64,000 nt of DNA. Source: Streptomyces flavidovirens DSM 40150. Its GTDB lineage: Bacteria; Actinomycetota; Actinomycetes; Streptomycetales; Streptomycetaceae. Made by a program: the position numbers and the translations under genes. Numbering within the stretch: position 1 is the stretch's first letter; each line of letters begins with the position of its first letter. Positions 52,547 to 60,765 of the stretch are shown one piece after another. Location: contig NZ_AUBE01000004.1 of NCBI RefSeq assembly GCF_000429085.1, positions 369,884 to 433,883 of the forward strand. The letters run 5' to 3'. The notes under the pieces are model-generated. The model was not told where the DNA came from. It did not search any database and saw only the letters and a list, made by a program, of their open reading frames with translations.

Positions 52547-54012
52547 TCAGCTCTCGCGCACAACCGGGACAGGCATCAGTACGGGGCCCGCAGCCGCACC
52601 CCCCTTGCGGCAGGCGTCACCGCAGTGCGCGTCGAGCGAGCAGCACAGCGAGCAGATCGGTCCCGACTGGGCGGGACAGTCGGCGATGTCCGGCAGCTCG
52701 TACGCCGTCTCACAGACGGCGCACGTGTGCGTGGCGGTGATGTCGCCGGCCTCGACGTGCGGGCCGTTCACCGGGTTCGGGCGGGCCAGGTAGTACTTGC
52801 CGCTCGTGAGCCAGGCGATCAGCGGGCACAGCACGAGCGCGAGACCGGCCGCGATGAAGGTGGAGAAGGCTTCGGCGTACTGACCGAAGAGTCCGAAGAA
52901 GGCGAGGATCGAAACGGTCGAGGCGATGACCATGGCCCCGAATCCGGCCGGATTCACCGCGTACAGATAAGCCCGCTTGAACTCGATGTACGGCGGGCTG
53001 AGACCGATCCGCTTGTTGATCACGAGGTCGGCGGCGACGGCGACGATCCAGGCGATTCCGACGTTCGAGTAGAAGCCCAGCAGCTTGTTGAGGGCCGCGA
53101 ACATGTTCATCTCCATCAGCGTCAGCGCGATGGCGAGGTTGAGGAAGATGTACCAGACCCGGCCGGGGTGCTTGTGCGTGATGCGGGAGAAGAAGTTCGA
53201 CCAGGACAGCGAACCGCTGTAGGCGTTGGTCACGTTGATCTTGATCTGGGAGACGATCACGAAGAGCGCGGCGGCGGGCAGGGCGACGGACCCCAGCCAC
53301 GGCTTGAGGGCCTCGATCTGCGGTGCGATCGGCTCAAGGGCGTGCGCCTTGCCGACGGCCTCCAGCGCGACGAACGCCAGGAAGGCGCCGCCGAGCTGTT
53401 TGGCCGCGCCGATGACGACCCAGCCGGGTCCGGCGGCCAGCACGGCGAGGTTCCAGCGGCGCTTGTTCGCCTCGGTTCTGGCCGGCATGAAGCGCAGGTA
53501 GTCGGCCTGCTCGCCGATCTGGGCGATCAGCGAGAGCGCGACTCCGGTACCGAGTCCGAAGGCGATCCACGAGAAGCCGGAGCCCGCCCCCTCGGTACCG
53601 CCGAAGGACGTGAACTCGCCCCAGGCGTCCGGCGCTTCGAAGGCCAGCACAAGGAAGGTCCGAAGCCGGCGCCGCGCGTGATCAGGTCCATGTCGAGGCC
53701 GTACTTCGCGCAGGCCCTGGCGATCGGTATGCCGGTGAGGAAGATGATCGCGGCGGCGCACAGGATCGAGGCGAGCCCGCTTGTGAAGCCGTACGTGAAG
53801 ACGATCGACGCACCGATCGCGAAGTCGGCCAGATACGCGATGCCGCCCAGTGCCGTGCCCGCGACCATCGACGGCGACCAGCGGCGGAAGGAATGCGGCG
53901 CGTACCGGAGCGAGTAGTCCTCGCGGCTCTCGTCGGCGGCCAGCTTCGCGTAACTCCGCTGGGGCTGCTGTCCGTCAGGGGTCCTGGTAACAGGTGTGGC
54001 GGTGTCCGTCAT
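52547..54012 (-). pseudogene. NCS1 purine/cytosine permease-like gene, internal deletion and frameshift
   Basis: Two frames together encode an NCS1 nucleobase/vitamin transporter. The first, from the ATG at 54012, is good through YGLDMDLITRGAGFG (residue about 118, near 53659), then becomes unrelated (PSLCWPSKRR). The second resumes within a few bases as TFLVLAFEAPDAWGEF and continues through VALSLIAQIGEQADYLRFMP to a stop at 52547. From memory of the family, about 75 residues (two to three helices, the usual YLGSTLTSLIYASF region) are missing at the junction. This is therefore a deletion not divisible by three, not a simple sequencing indel. The C-terminus carries a Cys-rich tail (CAVC, CSLCC, CGDAC). 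No functional transporter is expected. Confidence 0.8.
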
Positions 54013-54180
54013 CGGTGACTTCCCGTTCGCGTTCGTCAGTCCGGTGTGCGGGTGCTGATACGAACGGGAAGTTAGGGCCGGGACATGACAGGGCGTCGCG
54101 GCCGTTCATTGCCCCGCTGTTACGGGACCGGACGGGGCGTTAACTCACGATCACGCCGGACGGACAGGGCGTCCGCGTAC

Positions 54181-54220
54181 CGGTCCCTCATCGGTCCCTC
54201 ATCGGTCCCTCGTCGGTCAC
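54181..54220. repeat. 11-nt tandem repeat over the GntR gene stop
   Basis: CGGTCCCTCAT is repeated at 54181, 54192 and 54203 (last two bases varied), with a partial fourth copy at 54214. The stop codon of the GntR gene (54217-54219) lies in the fourth unit. Confidence 0.85.
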
Positions 54221-54969
54221 TTCACGGGCAGGTGGTATGCGATCCGGTACCGGTCGGCCGGGACCACCACATCGGCCGTCTCCACCGCCATCCCCGACGC
54301 GTAGTACGTCCGCTCGATGACCAGCACCGAATGCCCCGGTACGCCGCCGAGCCTGAGCAGCTCCTCCGCGAGGCCGGGCCGGGCGCCGACCTCCTCCACC
54401 ACGTTGTCCACGACGACGTCGATGGCCGCCATCCGCTCGACGACGCCGCAGCCGGCCAGCGGCCCCTCCTCGGGGAGCATCACCGGCGTACGCCCCGTCA
54501 CGGCCAGGGGCTCCCAGGAGGTGGAGAGCATCATCGACTCCCCCGCGTCCCTGAAGACGTACCGCGTGCGCATCACCCGGTCGCCCTCCTGGATGCCGAG
54601 GCGCTTGGCGATGGACGAAGTCGCGTCCTCCTGCTCGCTGCTGGACTCCCAGGTGCCGCGAGCACCGGCCTCCGACTGCTCCTGCCGGAACGGTGTCGGT
54701 GGCACCGTCCCCCGGTAACCGCCACGGGAGACGCGGCGCGGGACGGGCTGCTCCCGTACGTACGTACCGGAGCCGGAGCGGCCTTCGACCAGACCCTCCG
54801 CCATCAGGACCTTGCGGGCCTCCAGCGCCACGGTGTCGGAGACGCCGTACTCCTCGCGGATGCGGGCCTGCGAGGGGAGCCGGGTGTGGGGTGGGAGGGA
54901 ACCGTTGACGATCTTCTGCCGTAGATCGCCCGCGACGCGCAGATAAGCCGGCTGCTCACCGAATGTCAC
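54217..54969 (-). CDS. GntR/HutC-family transcriptional regulator
   Basis: The 250-residue regulator has an N-terminal winged helix (AYLRVAGDLRQKIVNGSLPP, RLPSQARIREEYGVSDTVAL, GLVEGRSGSGTYV) and a C-terminal UTRA effector domain (RTRYVFRDAGESMMLSTSWE, ERTYYASGMAVETADVVVPA). HutC-type regulators are repressors released by small metabolites such as sugar phosphates or histidine-pathway intermediates; the ligand here is unknown. The GTG start follows GGGAGTGGCCA. A palindrome just upstream (54985-55013) is a candidate autoregulatory operator. It lies upstream of the broken NCS1 permease on the same strand and may once have controlled it. Confidence 0.92.
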   Translation of the reverse strand: MTFGEQPAYLRVAGDLRQKIVNGSLPPHTRLPSQARIREEYGVSDTVALEARKVLMAEGLVEGRSGSGTYVREQPVPRRVSRGGYRGTVPPTPFRQEQSEAGARGTWESSSEQEDATSSIAKRLGIQEGDRVMRTRYVFRDAGESMMLSTSWEPLAVTGRTPVMLPEEGPLAGCGVVERMAAIDVVVDNVVEEVGARPGLAEELLRLGGVPGHSVLVIERTYYASGMAVETADVVVPADRYRIAYHLPVK

Positions 54970-54984
54970 TGGCCACTCCCATCA

Positions 54985-55013
54985 GGTTGACAGACAGCAA
55001 CAGACTGGCAACC
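54985..55013. promoter_or_regulatory. Candidate GntR operator palindrome
   Basis: GGTTGACAG (54985-54993) and CTGGCAACC (55005-55013) form an inverted repeat with one mismatch and an 11-nt spacer, 16 bases upstream of the GntR start codon. Confidence 0.5.
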
Positions 55014-55203
55014 GTGGGTTGTTGACCGCAAGCGCAGGCCAAAGTTTCACCCGAAGTGATGACTTGTCTTTACGCAGGGACTTATCGGGGTACAGACCCC
55101 GCTACCCCCCGCTGGGCCCCTCGCCGCTTCGACAGCTTCTCCGCCCCTCGCACCTCCGTCCGACGACGCACCGTCAGAGTTCGCGGCGCGGAGAAGCGCG
55201 GCA

Positions 55204-55231
55204 GGGGGCGGCCGCCGAAGCGACCGCCCCC
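55204..55231 (-). terminator. Probable terminator of the subtilisin gene
   Basis: An 8-bp stem GGGGGCGG/CCGCCCCC (55204-55211 with 55224-55231) with a 12-nt loop can be extended by GGC/GCC across a bulge. It lies about 70 nt after the subtilisin stop. Confidence 0.5.
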
Positions 55232-55253
55232 GCCGGGTTGTTCAGCGCGTCCA

Positions 55254-55305
55254 GTACGCCGCGTCAAGTGCGCCGCGTCAGGAACGCCAGCTCAGGAACG
55301 CTCAG
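55254..55305. repeat. Degenerate 14-nt tandem repeat over the subtilisin stop
   Basis: Units at 55254, 55268, 55282 and 55296 share a G-N-ACGCC-like core followed by GTCA or CTCA. The TGA stop of the subtilisin gene (55302-55304) lies in the last unit. Confidence 0.65.
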
Positions 55306-56879
55306 AACTGCAGCGCCCAGGAGTCGATCTTCCCGGTGTCGTACGCCGCGTTGTCGCTGACCCGCAGCTTCCACGTGCCGTTGGCCACCTCGGAGGAGGC
55401 GTTCACCGTGTAGGTGGTGATGAGGTTGTCGCTGCTGCCACCCGTGCCGTAGCCCTTGAGGGGGTAGGCGGTGCCGTCCGGGGCGATCAGATCGACCTTC
55501 AGGTCACCGATGTAGGTGTGCTTGATGTCGACCGGCACGCTCAGCGTCGCCGGTGCGTTGCCAGTGATCCCGCTGACGGTGACGGGCGACTCCGTCGTGG
55601 CGTTGTCCCTGATCGCGTAGTCGGTGAGGTTCTCGAACTTCTTGCCCGTGGGAGGCGGGGTGGTGCCGCCCGTGCCGACGTACAGCAGACGGTTCGGTGA
55701 GCCGGTGCCCGGGCTGGTGACGACACCCGTGGTGGCGGCCGAGGTCAGCGCGCTGGAGACCTGGGCCGGGGTGGCGGTCTTGTTGGCCGCCAGGTAGAGC
55801 GCGGCCGCGCCGGCGACGTGCGGGGAGGCCATCGACGTACCGGAGATGGAGTTCGTCGCCGTGTCGCTGCTGTTCCAGGCCGAGGTGATCGACGAACCCG
55901 GCGCGAAGATGTCGAGGATGCTGCCGTAGTTGGAGTAGCTGGCCTTGGCGTCGGTGCTGGTGGTGGCGCCGACCGTGATGGCCTCGGCCACCCTGGCGGG
56001 CGACTTGGTGGAGGCGTCGGTGCTCTCGTTGCCCGCGGCGACCGCGTAGGTGACGCCGGAGGCTATGGAGTTGCGTACGGCCGTGTCGAGGGCGGCGTCG
56101 GCGCCGCCGCCGAGGCTCATGTTCGCGACGGCCGGCTTGACGGCGTTCTTCGTCACCCAGTCGATGCCCGCGACGACCTGGGCGGTGGTGCCGGAACCCT
56201 GGTTGTTGAGGACGCGGACGCCGACGACCTTGGCCTTCTTGGCCACACCGTACGCGCCGCCCGCGACCGTACCGGCGACGTGTGTGCCGTGGCCGTGGCC
56301 GTCCTGGGCGGTGTTGTCGTTGTCGATGGCGTCGTAGCCGTAGGAGGCACGGCCGCCGAAGTCGCTGTGGGTGATGCGTACACCGGTGTCGATGACGTAC
56401 GTCGTGACGCCCTCACCGGCGGTGTCCGGGTAGGTGTAGCTCTGGTTCAGCGGGAGGGCCTTCTGGTCGATGCGGTCCAGGCCCCAGGACGGCGGGCTGG
56501 GCTGCGTCCCGTTGACCGTGAAGATGCGGTTCTGTACGACGGAGTCGACGGCCGGGTCGGCGGCGAACTTCTTCGCCTGCGCCTCGGACAGCTCGACGGC
56601 GTACCCGTTGAGGGCCGCGGTGTACGTCTTCTTGATCTTGGCGCCGTACTCCTTGGCGAGCGCCTTGCCCTCCGCCGAACCGGCGTCGGCCGCCGCCTCG
56701 TCGAGGGTCACGATGTAGCTGCCCGCGATGGTTCCGGGGGCTCCGGCATTCAGGATCCGGCCCTCCGCGGCGGTGGCCGCGGTGGCGGGCAGGGCGGTGG
56801 CGGCGCCGAGCGCGAGGGCTACGACGGCGGTGGCACTGGCTACGACAACTCTTCGCCGGGAACTACGCATCACGGACAT
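55302..56879 (-). CDS. Secreted subtilisin-like (S8) protease with P-domain
   Basis: The 525-residue pre-pro-protease has a signal peptide (VVVASATAVVALALGAATAL), an I9 inhibitor propeptide (GSYIVTLDEAAADAG to DSVVQNRIF) and an S8 catalytic domain with triad Asp164 (VIDTGV), His200 (HGHGTHVAG) and Ser349 (GTSMASPH). After a GGTTPPPTG linker, a C-terminal P/Homo-B domain (YIGDLKVDLIAPDG, NGTWKLRVSDNAAYDTGKID) is present. It should be exported, self-process and digest extracellular protein. The ATG at 56877-56879 follows GAGGAGG at rather long spacing; the ATG at residue 4 is an alternative. It may supply peptides for the importers in this window. Confidence 0.94.
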   Translation of the reverse strand: MSVMRSSRRRVVVASATAVVALALGAATALPATAATAAEGRILNAGAPGTIAGSYIVTLDEAAADAGSAEGKALAKEYGAKIKKTYTAALNGYAVELSEAQAKKFAADPAVDSVVQNRIFTVNGTQPSPPSWGLDRIDQKALPLNQSYTYPDTAGEGVTTYVIDTGVRITHSDFGGRASYGYDAIDNDNTAQDGHGHGTHVAGTVAGGAYGVAKKAKVVGVRVLNNQGSGTTAQVVAGIDWVTKNAVKPAVANMSLGGGADAALDTAVRNSIASGVTYAVAAGNESTDASTKSPARVAEAITVGATTSTDAKASYSNYGSILDIFAPGSSITSAWNSSDTATNSISGTSMASPHVAGAAALYLAANKTATPAQVSSALTSAATTGVVTSPGTGSPNRLLYVGTGGTTPPPTGKKFENLTDYAIRDNATTESPVTVSGITGNAPATLSVPVDIKHTYIGDLKVDLIAPDGTAYPLKGYGTGGSSDNLITTYTVNASSEVANGTWKLRVSDNAAYDTGKIDSWALQF

Positions 56880-56920
56880 GTGAGGGGTCCTCCTCATTGG
56901 CGGTGCGCTGGTGGGGGGCG

Positions 56921-56952
56921 GTGCGGCCTTACGGCAGTGCGGCCTTACGGCG
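56921..56952. repeat. 16-nt tandem repeat in the subtilisin leader
   Basis: GTGCGGCCTTACGGCR occurs twice in tandem (56921-56936 and 56937-56952), about 45-70 nt upstream of the subtilisin start, between promoter and ribosome site. Confidence 0.8.
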
Positions 56953-57127
56953 GTGCAGCAGCGCGACAGGGGCATGACAAATGAACGCCTAGGATTCCGC
57001 GCCTTTCGCACACCTTGCTGTCAGGCGAAAGATTGACGCATCCATAGGAATCCCACAAGAGTCAATTCGGACCCGCGATGTGCCGGCCACACGGGAGTCA
57101 CGAGCGGCCGCCGGGCACGCCGCTGTC

Positions 57128-57133
57128 TAGGCT
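57128..57133 (+). promoter_or_regulatory. -10 element of predicted leaderless promoter
   Basis: TAGGCT lies 6 nt before the ATG at 57140 and no Shine-Dalgarno is present. Confidence 0.55.
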
Positions 57134-57139
57134 TCCCGC

Positions 57140-58309
57140 ATGACGATCCCGACGGCCTCGATCCCTCCGGCGGCTTCGCCGGCGCCCATGACGTACCGCT
57201 GCCCGGCCGACGGCACCCGCGCCCCCGTCGAATCCCTCGCCTGGCACTGCCCCACCTGCGGCGGCCCCTGGGATCTCGACTTCACCCCCGCTTCCCCCGT
57301 ACCGCTCAACTCCCTCACCGCGCGGGTGAATTCACTGTGGCGTTACGAGGAGGCGCTGCCGCTCGCGGGCCCGGCGGCCGGCGTGACGCTCGGGGAAGGC
57401 CGCACTCCGCTCATCCCGCTCACCGACTCCATTTCGGCCAAACTCGACTTCCTGATGCCGACGCTGTCGTTCAAGGACCGCGGCGCGGTCATGCTCGCCG
57501 AACTCGCCCGCCGCCTCGGCCCCGGCCGGGTGGCCCGCGTCGTCGCGGACAGCAGCGGCAACGCGGGCACGGCGATCGCGGCGTACTGCGCACGGGCCCG
57601 ACTGCCCTGCACGGTGTACGTCCCCGAGGCGACCTCCCCCAAGAAGACCGAGCAGATCCGGGCGCACGGCGCCCACGTCACCCTGATCCCCGGAGACCGC
57701 GAGGCCACGGCGGTGGCTGCCCGCACGGCGGCCGGCGAACCCGGCACCTTCTACGCGAGCCACGTCCACAACCCCTACTTCCTGCACGGCACGAAGACGT
57801 ACGTCTACGAACTGTGGGAGGACCTCGGCGGCCGGCTCCCCGACGCCGTCGTCGTCCCCGCCGGCAACGGCACGCTGCTGCTCGGCGCGTGGCTCGCGAT
57901 CGGCGAGCTGCACGCCCAGGGGCTCATCACCGGCCGCCCCGCACTGATCGCCGTACAGGCAAAGGCGGTGTCACCGCTGGCGGCGGCGTTCCGGGCGGGC
58001 GCGCAGGACCTGCCCGGCGATGCGCCGCACCGCACACCTCCCACGCTCGCCGAGGGCATCGCGATCCCCCGCCCGCCGCGCGCCGCCCAAATCCTGCGTG
58101 CCGTACGGGAGTCGGGCGGAACCTTCCTGACCGTGACGGAGGACCAGCTCCGCGCCGCCCAACTGGACCTCGCGGCACGCGGCCTCTTCGTCGAGCCGAC
58201 CGGCGTGGCGTGCTGGGCCGCGATGAGCGCCCATCCTCCACAGGAGGGCCGCACCGCGGTGGTCCCGCTGTGCGGCGCGGGGGCGAAGACGGGGCTGGCA
58301 GCCCGGTAA
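57140..58309 (+). CDS. Threonine-synthase-like PLP enzyme with N-terminal zinc ribbon
   Basis: The 389-residue fold-II PLP enzyme resembles threonine synthase. The N-terminus has a Cys cluster (YRCPADG and WHCPTCGGPWDLDF), a rubredoxin-like zinc site typical of this branch. LGEGRTPLIPL precedes PLSFKDRG-like TLSFKDRGA with Lys112 as the Schiff base; ADSSGNAGTAIAAY and VVPAGNGTLLLG bind the cofactor phosphate. Usual threonine synthases read GGTG at the last motif, so NGTL here may signal a different substrate. It lacks hom/thrB neighbours, which also argues for a paralogue with another role. Its stop codon directly abuts that of the convergent marR gene with no gap. Confidence 0.82.
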   Translation: MTIPTASIPPAASPAPMTYRCPADGTRAPVESLAWHCPTCGGPWDLDFTPASPVPLNSLTARVNSLWRYEEALPLAGPAAGVTLGEGRTPLIPLTDSISAKLDFLMPTLSFKDRGAVMLAELARRLGPGRVARVVADSSGNAGTAIAAYCARARLPCTVYVPEATSPKKTEQIRAHGAHVTLIPGDREATAVAARTAAGEPGTFYASHVHNPYFLHGTKTYVYELWEDLGGRLPDAVVVPAGNGTLLLGAWLAIGELHAQGLITGRPALIAVQAKAVSPLAAAFRAGAQDLPGDAPHRTPPTLAEGIAIPRPPRAAQILRAVRESGGTFLTVTEDQLRAAQLDLAARGLFVEPTGVACWAAMSAHPPQEGRTAVVPLCGAGAKTGLAAR

Positions 58310-58822
58310 CTAGCCGATCGACGTGTCCCCGAAGGACTCCAGCAGCTTGCGCAGCGAGGCGGCGAGGCGGTCGCTCTCCTCGCGGCCGAGCTCGCTCAGC
58401 ATGCGGGCCTCGTTGGCGAGATGGGCCGCCATGTACTCGCAGGTGACCTCGTGGCCGTGCTCGGTGAGCCGGATCCGCACGGTGCGCCGGTCGCCGCCAC
58501 CCTCTTCACGGACGCGCTCCACCAGCCCCTTGGCCTCCATGCGGTCGATGCGGTTGGTGATCGCGCCGGAGGTGACCATGGCGGCCTTGAGGAGCGCGCC
58601 GGCCGGCAGGGCGTACGGCGGGCCGGAACGCTGGAGCGTGGTGAGTACGTCCACCTCGCCGAGTTCGAGGCCGCGCCGGGCAGCGAACGTCCTGAACTCC
58701 TTGTCCAGTACGCGCCCGAGACGCTGAAGCCGTCCGAGGACCTGCACGGGCCACAGGTCTTCCGTCAGGTCCGGGCGCTCCTTGGTCCATTGGCCGATGA
58801 TCGCGTCCACCGCGTCGCTCAT
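58310..58822 (-). CDS. MarR-family transcriptional regulator
   Basis: The 170-residue winged-helix regulator shows AARRGLELGEVDVLTTLQRSG, a recognition-helix region VTSGAITNRIDRMEAKGLVE and the wing EEGGGDRRTVRIRLTEHG, with helical dimerisation ends. MarR proteins bind short palindromes as dimers and release DNA on binding phenolic or other small ligands. Three near-identical palindromic boxes lie immediately upstream in the region shared with the divergent MFS gene, so it should repress both. The ATG follows AAGGGAGTCAGGA. Its stop abuts the convergent threonine-synthase-like gene. Confidence 0.94.
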   Translation of the reverse strand: MSDAVDAIIGQWTKERPDLTEDLWPVQVLGRLQRLGRVLDKEFRTFAARRGLELGEVDVLTTLQRSGPPYALPAGALLKAAMVTSGAITNRIDRMEAKGLVERVREEGGGDRRTVRIRLTEHGHEVTCEYMAAHLANEARMLSELGREESDRLAASLRKLLESFGDTSIG

Positions 58823-58848
58823 TCCTGACTCCCTTCAACGCACGCAAT

Positions 58849-58907
58849 CTCAACGTTAAGACACTTGACGTTGAGAGAGGGGCCTGTTTTTATCTCAACG
58901 TTGAGAT
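58849..58907. promoter_or_regulatory. Three-box MarR operator between marR and MFS genes
   Basis: Box 1 TCTCAACGTTAAGA (58849-58862), box 2 CTTGACGTTGAG (58864-58875) and box 3 ATCTCAACGTTGAGAT (58892-58907, a perfect 16-bp palindrome) share a CTCAACGTTGAG core. Box 2 contains TTGACG, a possible -35 for the MFS gene with TTTTAT 17 bp downstream. Confidence 0.82.
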
Positions 58908-58934
58908 TATCAAGGCCGAACAACAGGAGCTCTC

Positions 58935-60182
58935 ATGCCCGAGCCCGCCGCCGGCGCGCGTTCCACCCTCACTACCGCCACTGCTGCCACCGCCAAGCCC
59001 GGCCCGGTCCGGACCCGCCAAGTCCCGGCGCTCTGGCTCGCACTGCTCGCCACACCCGTCGCCGCAGGCGCCAACAGTCCCGTGCTGATCCTCCCCGACA
59101 TGGCCGGCTCGTTCGGGGTGCGGCCGGCGTCGGTCACCTGGCTCGTCACGACGTTCGCGTGGGCCATGGCGGTCGGCACCCCGCTGATGGCGAGCCTGCT
59201 GCGCCGCTGCGGCCTGCGCACCACCCTGCGCGTGAGTACGGCCCTGGTCCTGGCCGGAACCCTGCTGGTGGCCCTCGCCCCCTGGATGGCACTCGCCCTG
59301 CCCGGCCGGGCGGCCCAGGCGGTGGGCGGCGCGGGCCTCATCACCTCGGCCATGAGCCTTGCCGGTTCGGTACGCCGGATGGGCGTCATCACCGCCGGCT
59401 TCGGCGTGCTCGGCGCGGTCGGTCCGCTGCTCGGCTCACTGCTCGCCGACGCACTCTCCTGGCGCGTGTCGCTGGCGGTCTCCGTACTCGCGCTGCTGGC
59501 CCTCCCGGCGGTGACCCGCGATGCCCCGCGTACGCACCCGGCTCCCGCCACCCCCTTCGACGCACGTGGCGCCGCACTCCTGGTGGCGCTGGCCACCGCC
59601 CTGGTCTTCGTCCCGCACCACCCGCTGCCGGCGGCCGGCGCGGCGCTCGCGGCGGCCGCGCTCCTGGCCGCCCACGTCCGCGCCCGCCCCGACGGCTTCG
59701 TCCCGGCCGCACTGCTGCGCACCCCGGCCTTCCCCCTGGCCGCGCTGCTGGCCTGCGCCCTGGCGACGTCGTACTTCGCGCTGCTCTTCGCGGTGCCCCA
59801 GCTCCTCGCCGACCGTACGGACTGGTCCACCGCCACCATCGGCACCGGCCAGCTCGTCGCCCTCCTCGCCGGCTCGTTCCTCTCCCTGGCCCTCGCCGCG
59901 GTCTCGGCCCGGCTGGGCAGGCGACGGGTGCTGACGGTCCTGATCACGCTGGGCGCGCTGGCGCCGGTGACAGCCGCCGTGAGCCCCTGGGCACCGCTGC
60001 TCCTCCTCGTAGCCGCGGCGGCCGTCTTCACGACCACGGCGGGCAACGCCACCCTCGCGGTGTACGCGACCCAGGCCGCCCCGGCCTCCCAGCGCCCCAC
60101 GGTGATCGGCCTGTTCAACCTCTGCTACCAGCTCGGCGGTGCCTTCGGCCCGGCGATCGCGGCGCTGCTCACCCTCACCTGA
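58935..60182 (+). CDS. MFS transporter
   Basis: The 415-residue major-facilitator protein has about 12 hydrophobic helices after a 30-residue Ala/Thr-rich cytoplasmic start. Recognisable parts are SVTWLVTTFAWAMAVGTPLM, the loop LLRRCGLRTTLRV in the motif-A position, GVLGAVGPLLGSLLAD (motif C-like, typical of drug exporters) and the final FNLCYQLGGAFGPAIAALL. Divergence from marR and the shared operator suggest an efflux pump induced by its substrate. The ATG follows AGGAGCTCTC. The substrate cannot be predicted. Confidence 0.9.
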   Translation: MPEPAAGARSTLTTATAATAKPGPVRTRQVPALWLALLATPVAAGANSPVLILPDMAGSFGVRPASVTWLVTTFAWAMAVGTPLMASLLRRCGLRTTLRVSTALVLAGTLLVALAPWMALALPGRAAQAVGGAGLITSAMSLAGSVRRMGVITAGFGVLGAVGPLLGSLLADALSWRVSLAVSVLALLALPAVTRDAPRTHPAPATPFDARGAALLVALATALVFVPHHPLPAAGAALAAAALLAAHVRARPDGFVPAALLRTPAFPLAALLACALATSYFALLFAVPQLLADRTDWSTATIGTGQLVALLAGSFLSLALAAVSARLGRRRVLTVLITLGALAPVTAAVSPWAPLLLLVAAAAVFTTTAGNATLAVYATQAAPASQRPTVIGLFNLCYQLGGAFGPAIAALLTLT

Positions 60183-60256
60183 GCCCTCACGCCGGACGGA
60201 CCGCCCTGTGGGAAAATGGTAGGGACATGCCACTACGCCCGAGCCGGAGGTGGATC

Positions 60257-60688
60257 ATGGGGCAGGCACGTGAGGTCATGGACCGGCTCACTGAGGCGCT
60301 CACCACGGGCACGGACCTCAAAGCTGTCATGGAGTGTTTCGCGGAGGACGCGGTCGCCATCACCCCTGACGGGGAAATCCGGGGCCGGGACAGCATCGGT
60401 GAGTACTGGCGTCAGATGACGGACGCGCTCCCGGACAGCGCGTACGAGTCGGTGTACCAGCACGAGTCGGGCAACACGGCGATCGACGAGGGCTTCTTCA
60501 CCGGCAAGAACACCGGCCCGCTCGTTCTGCCGTCCGGCGAGAGCCTGGAGCCGACGCAGAAGGACGTCAGGGTGCGGGGGTGTGATGTCGCGACGGTCGA
60601 GGACGGCAAGATCGTCAGCTATCGGCTCTACTTCGACCAGTTGGACTTCCTCGGACAGCTCGGCCTCCTGCCGAACGCACCGACGTGA
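60257..60688 (+). CDS. SnoaL/NTF2-like protein
   Basis: The 143-residue protein has the cone-shaped NTF2/SnoaL pattern: VMDRLTEALTTGTDLKAVMECFAEDAVAITPDGEI at the start (shown here in parts: VMDRLTEALTTGTDLKAVME, CFAEDAVAI), GRDSIGEYWRQM and ending DGKIVSYRLYFDQLDFLGQL. Such folds include polyketide cyclases, ketosteroid isomerase-like enzymes and non-enzymatic binding proteins. No catalytic Asp/His pair can be fixed from sequence alone. The ATG at 60257 follows GGAGGTGGATC; an ATG at 60227 is in frame but lacks a site. It is separated from the MFS gene by 74 bases and may share its transcript. Confidence 0.8.
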   Translation: MGQAREVMDRLTEALTTGTDLKAVMECFAEDAVAITPDGEIRGRDSIGEYWRQMTDALPDSAYESVYQHESGNTAIDEGFFTGKNTGPLVLPSGESLEPTQKDVRVRGCDVATVEDGKIVSYRLYFDQLDFLGQLGLLPNAPT

Positions 60689-60710
60689 GGCCCGCGCCCA
60701 CGGGGCGTAC

Positions 60711-60765
60711 GGGCGGAACTTAGGGGCGGGACTTACGGGCGGGGCGGAACTTACGGGCGGGACTT
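60711..60765. repeat. GGGCGGRACTT repeat array between convergent genes
   Basis: The 11-mer GGGCGGRACTT occurs at 60711, 60724, 60742 and 60755 (spacings 13, 18, 13). The TAA stop of the methyltransferase gene (60751-60753) is inside the array, so the last residues (KSRP) are repeat-encoded. Confidence 0.8.

Larger units (their letters stand above)
54970..55301. other. Intergenic region between GntR and subtilisin genes
   Basis: The 332 bases hold the GntR promoter with a candidate operator (54985-55013), a hairpin (55204-55231) and a 14-nt tandem repeat (55254-55305). No gene was recognised. Confidence 0.5.
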
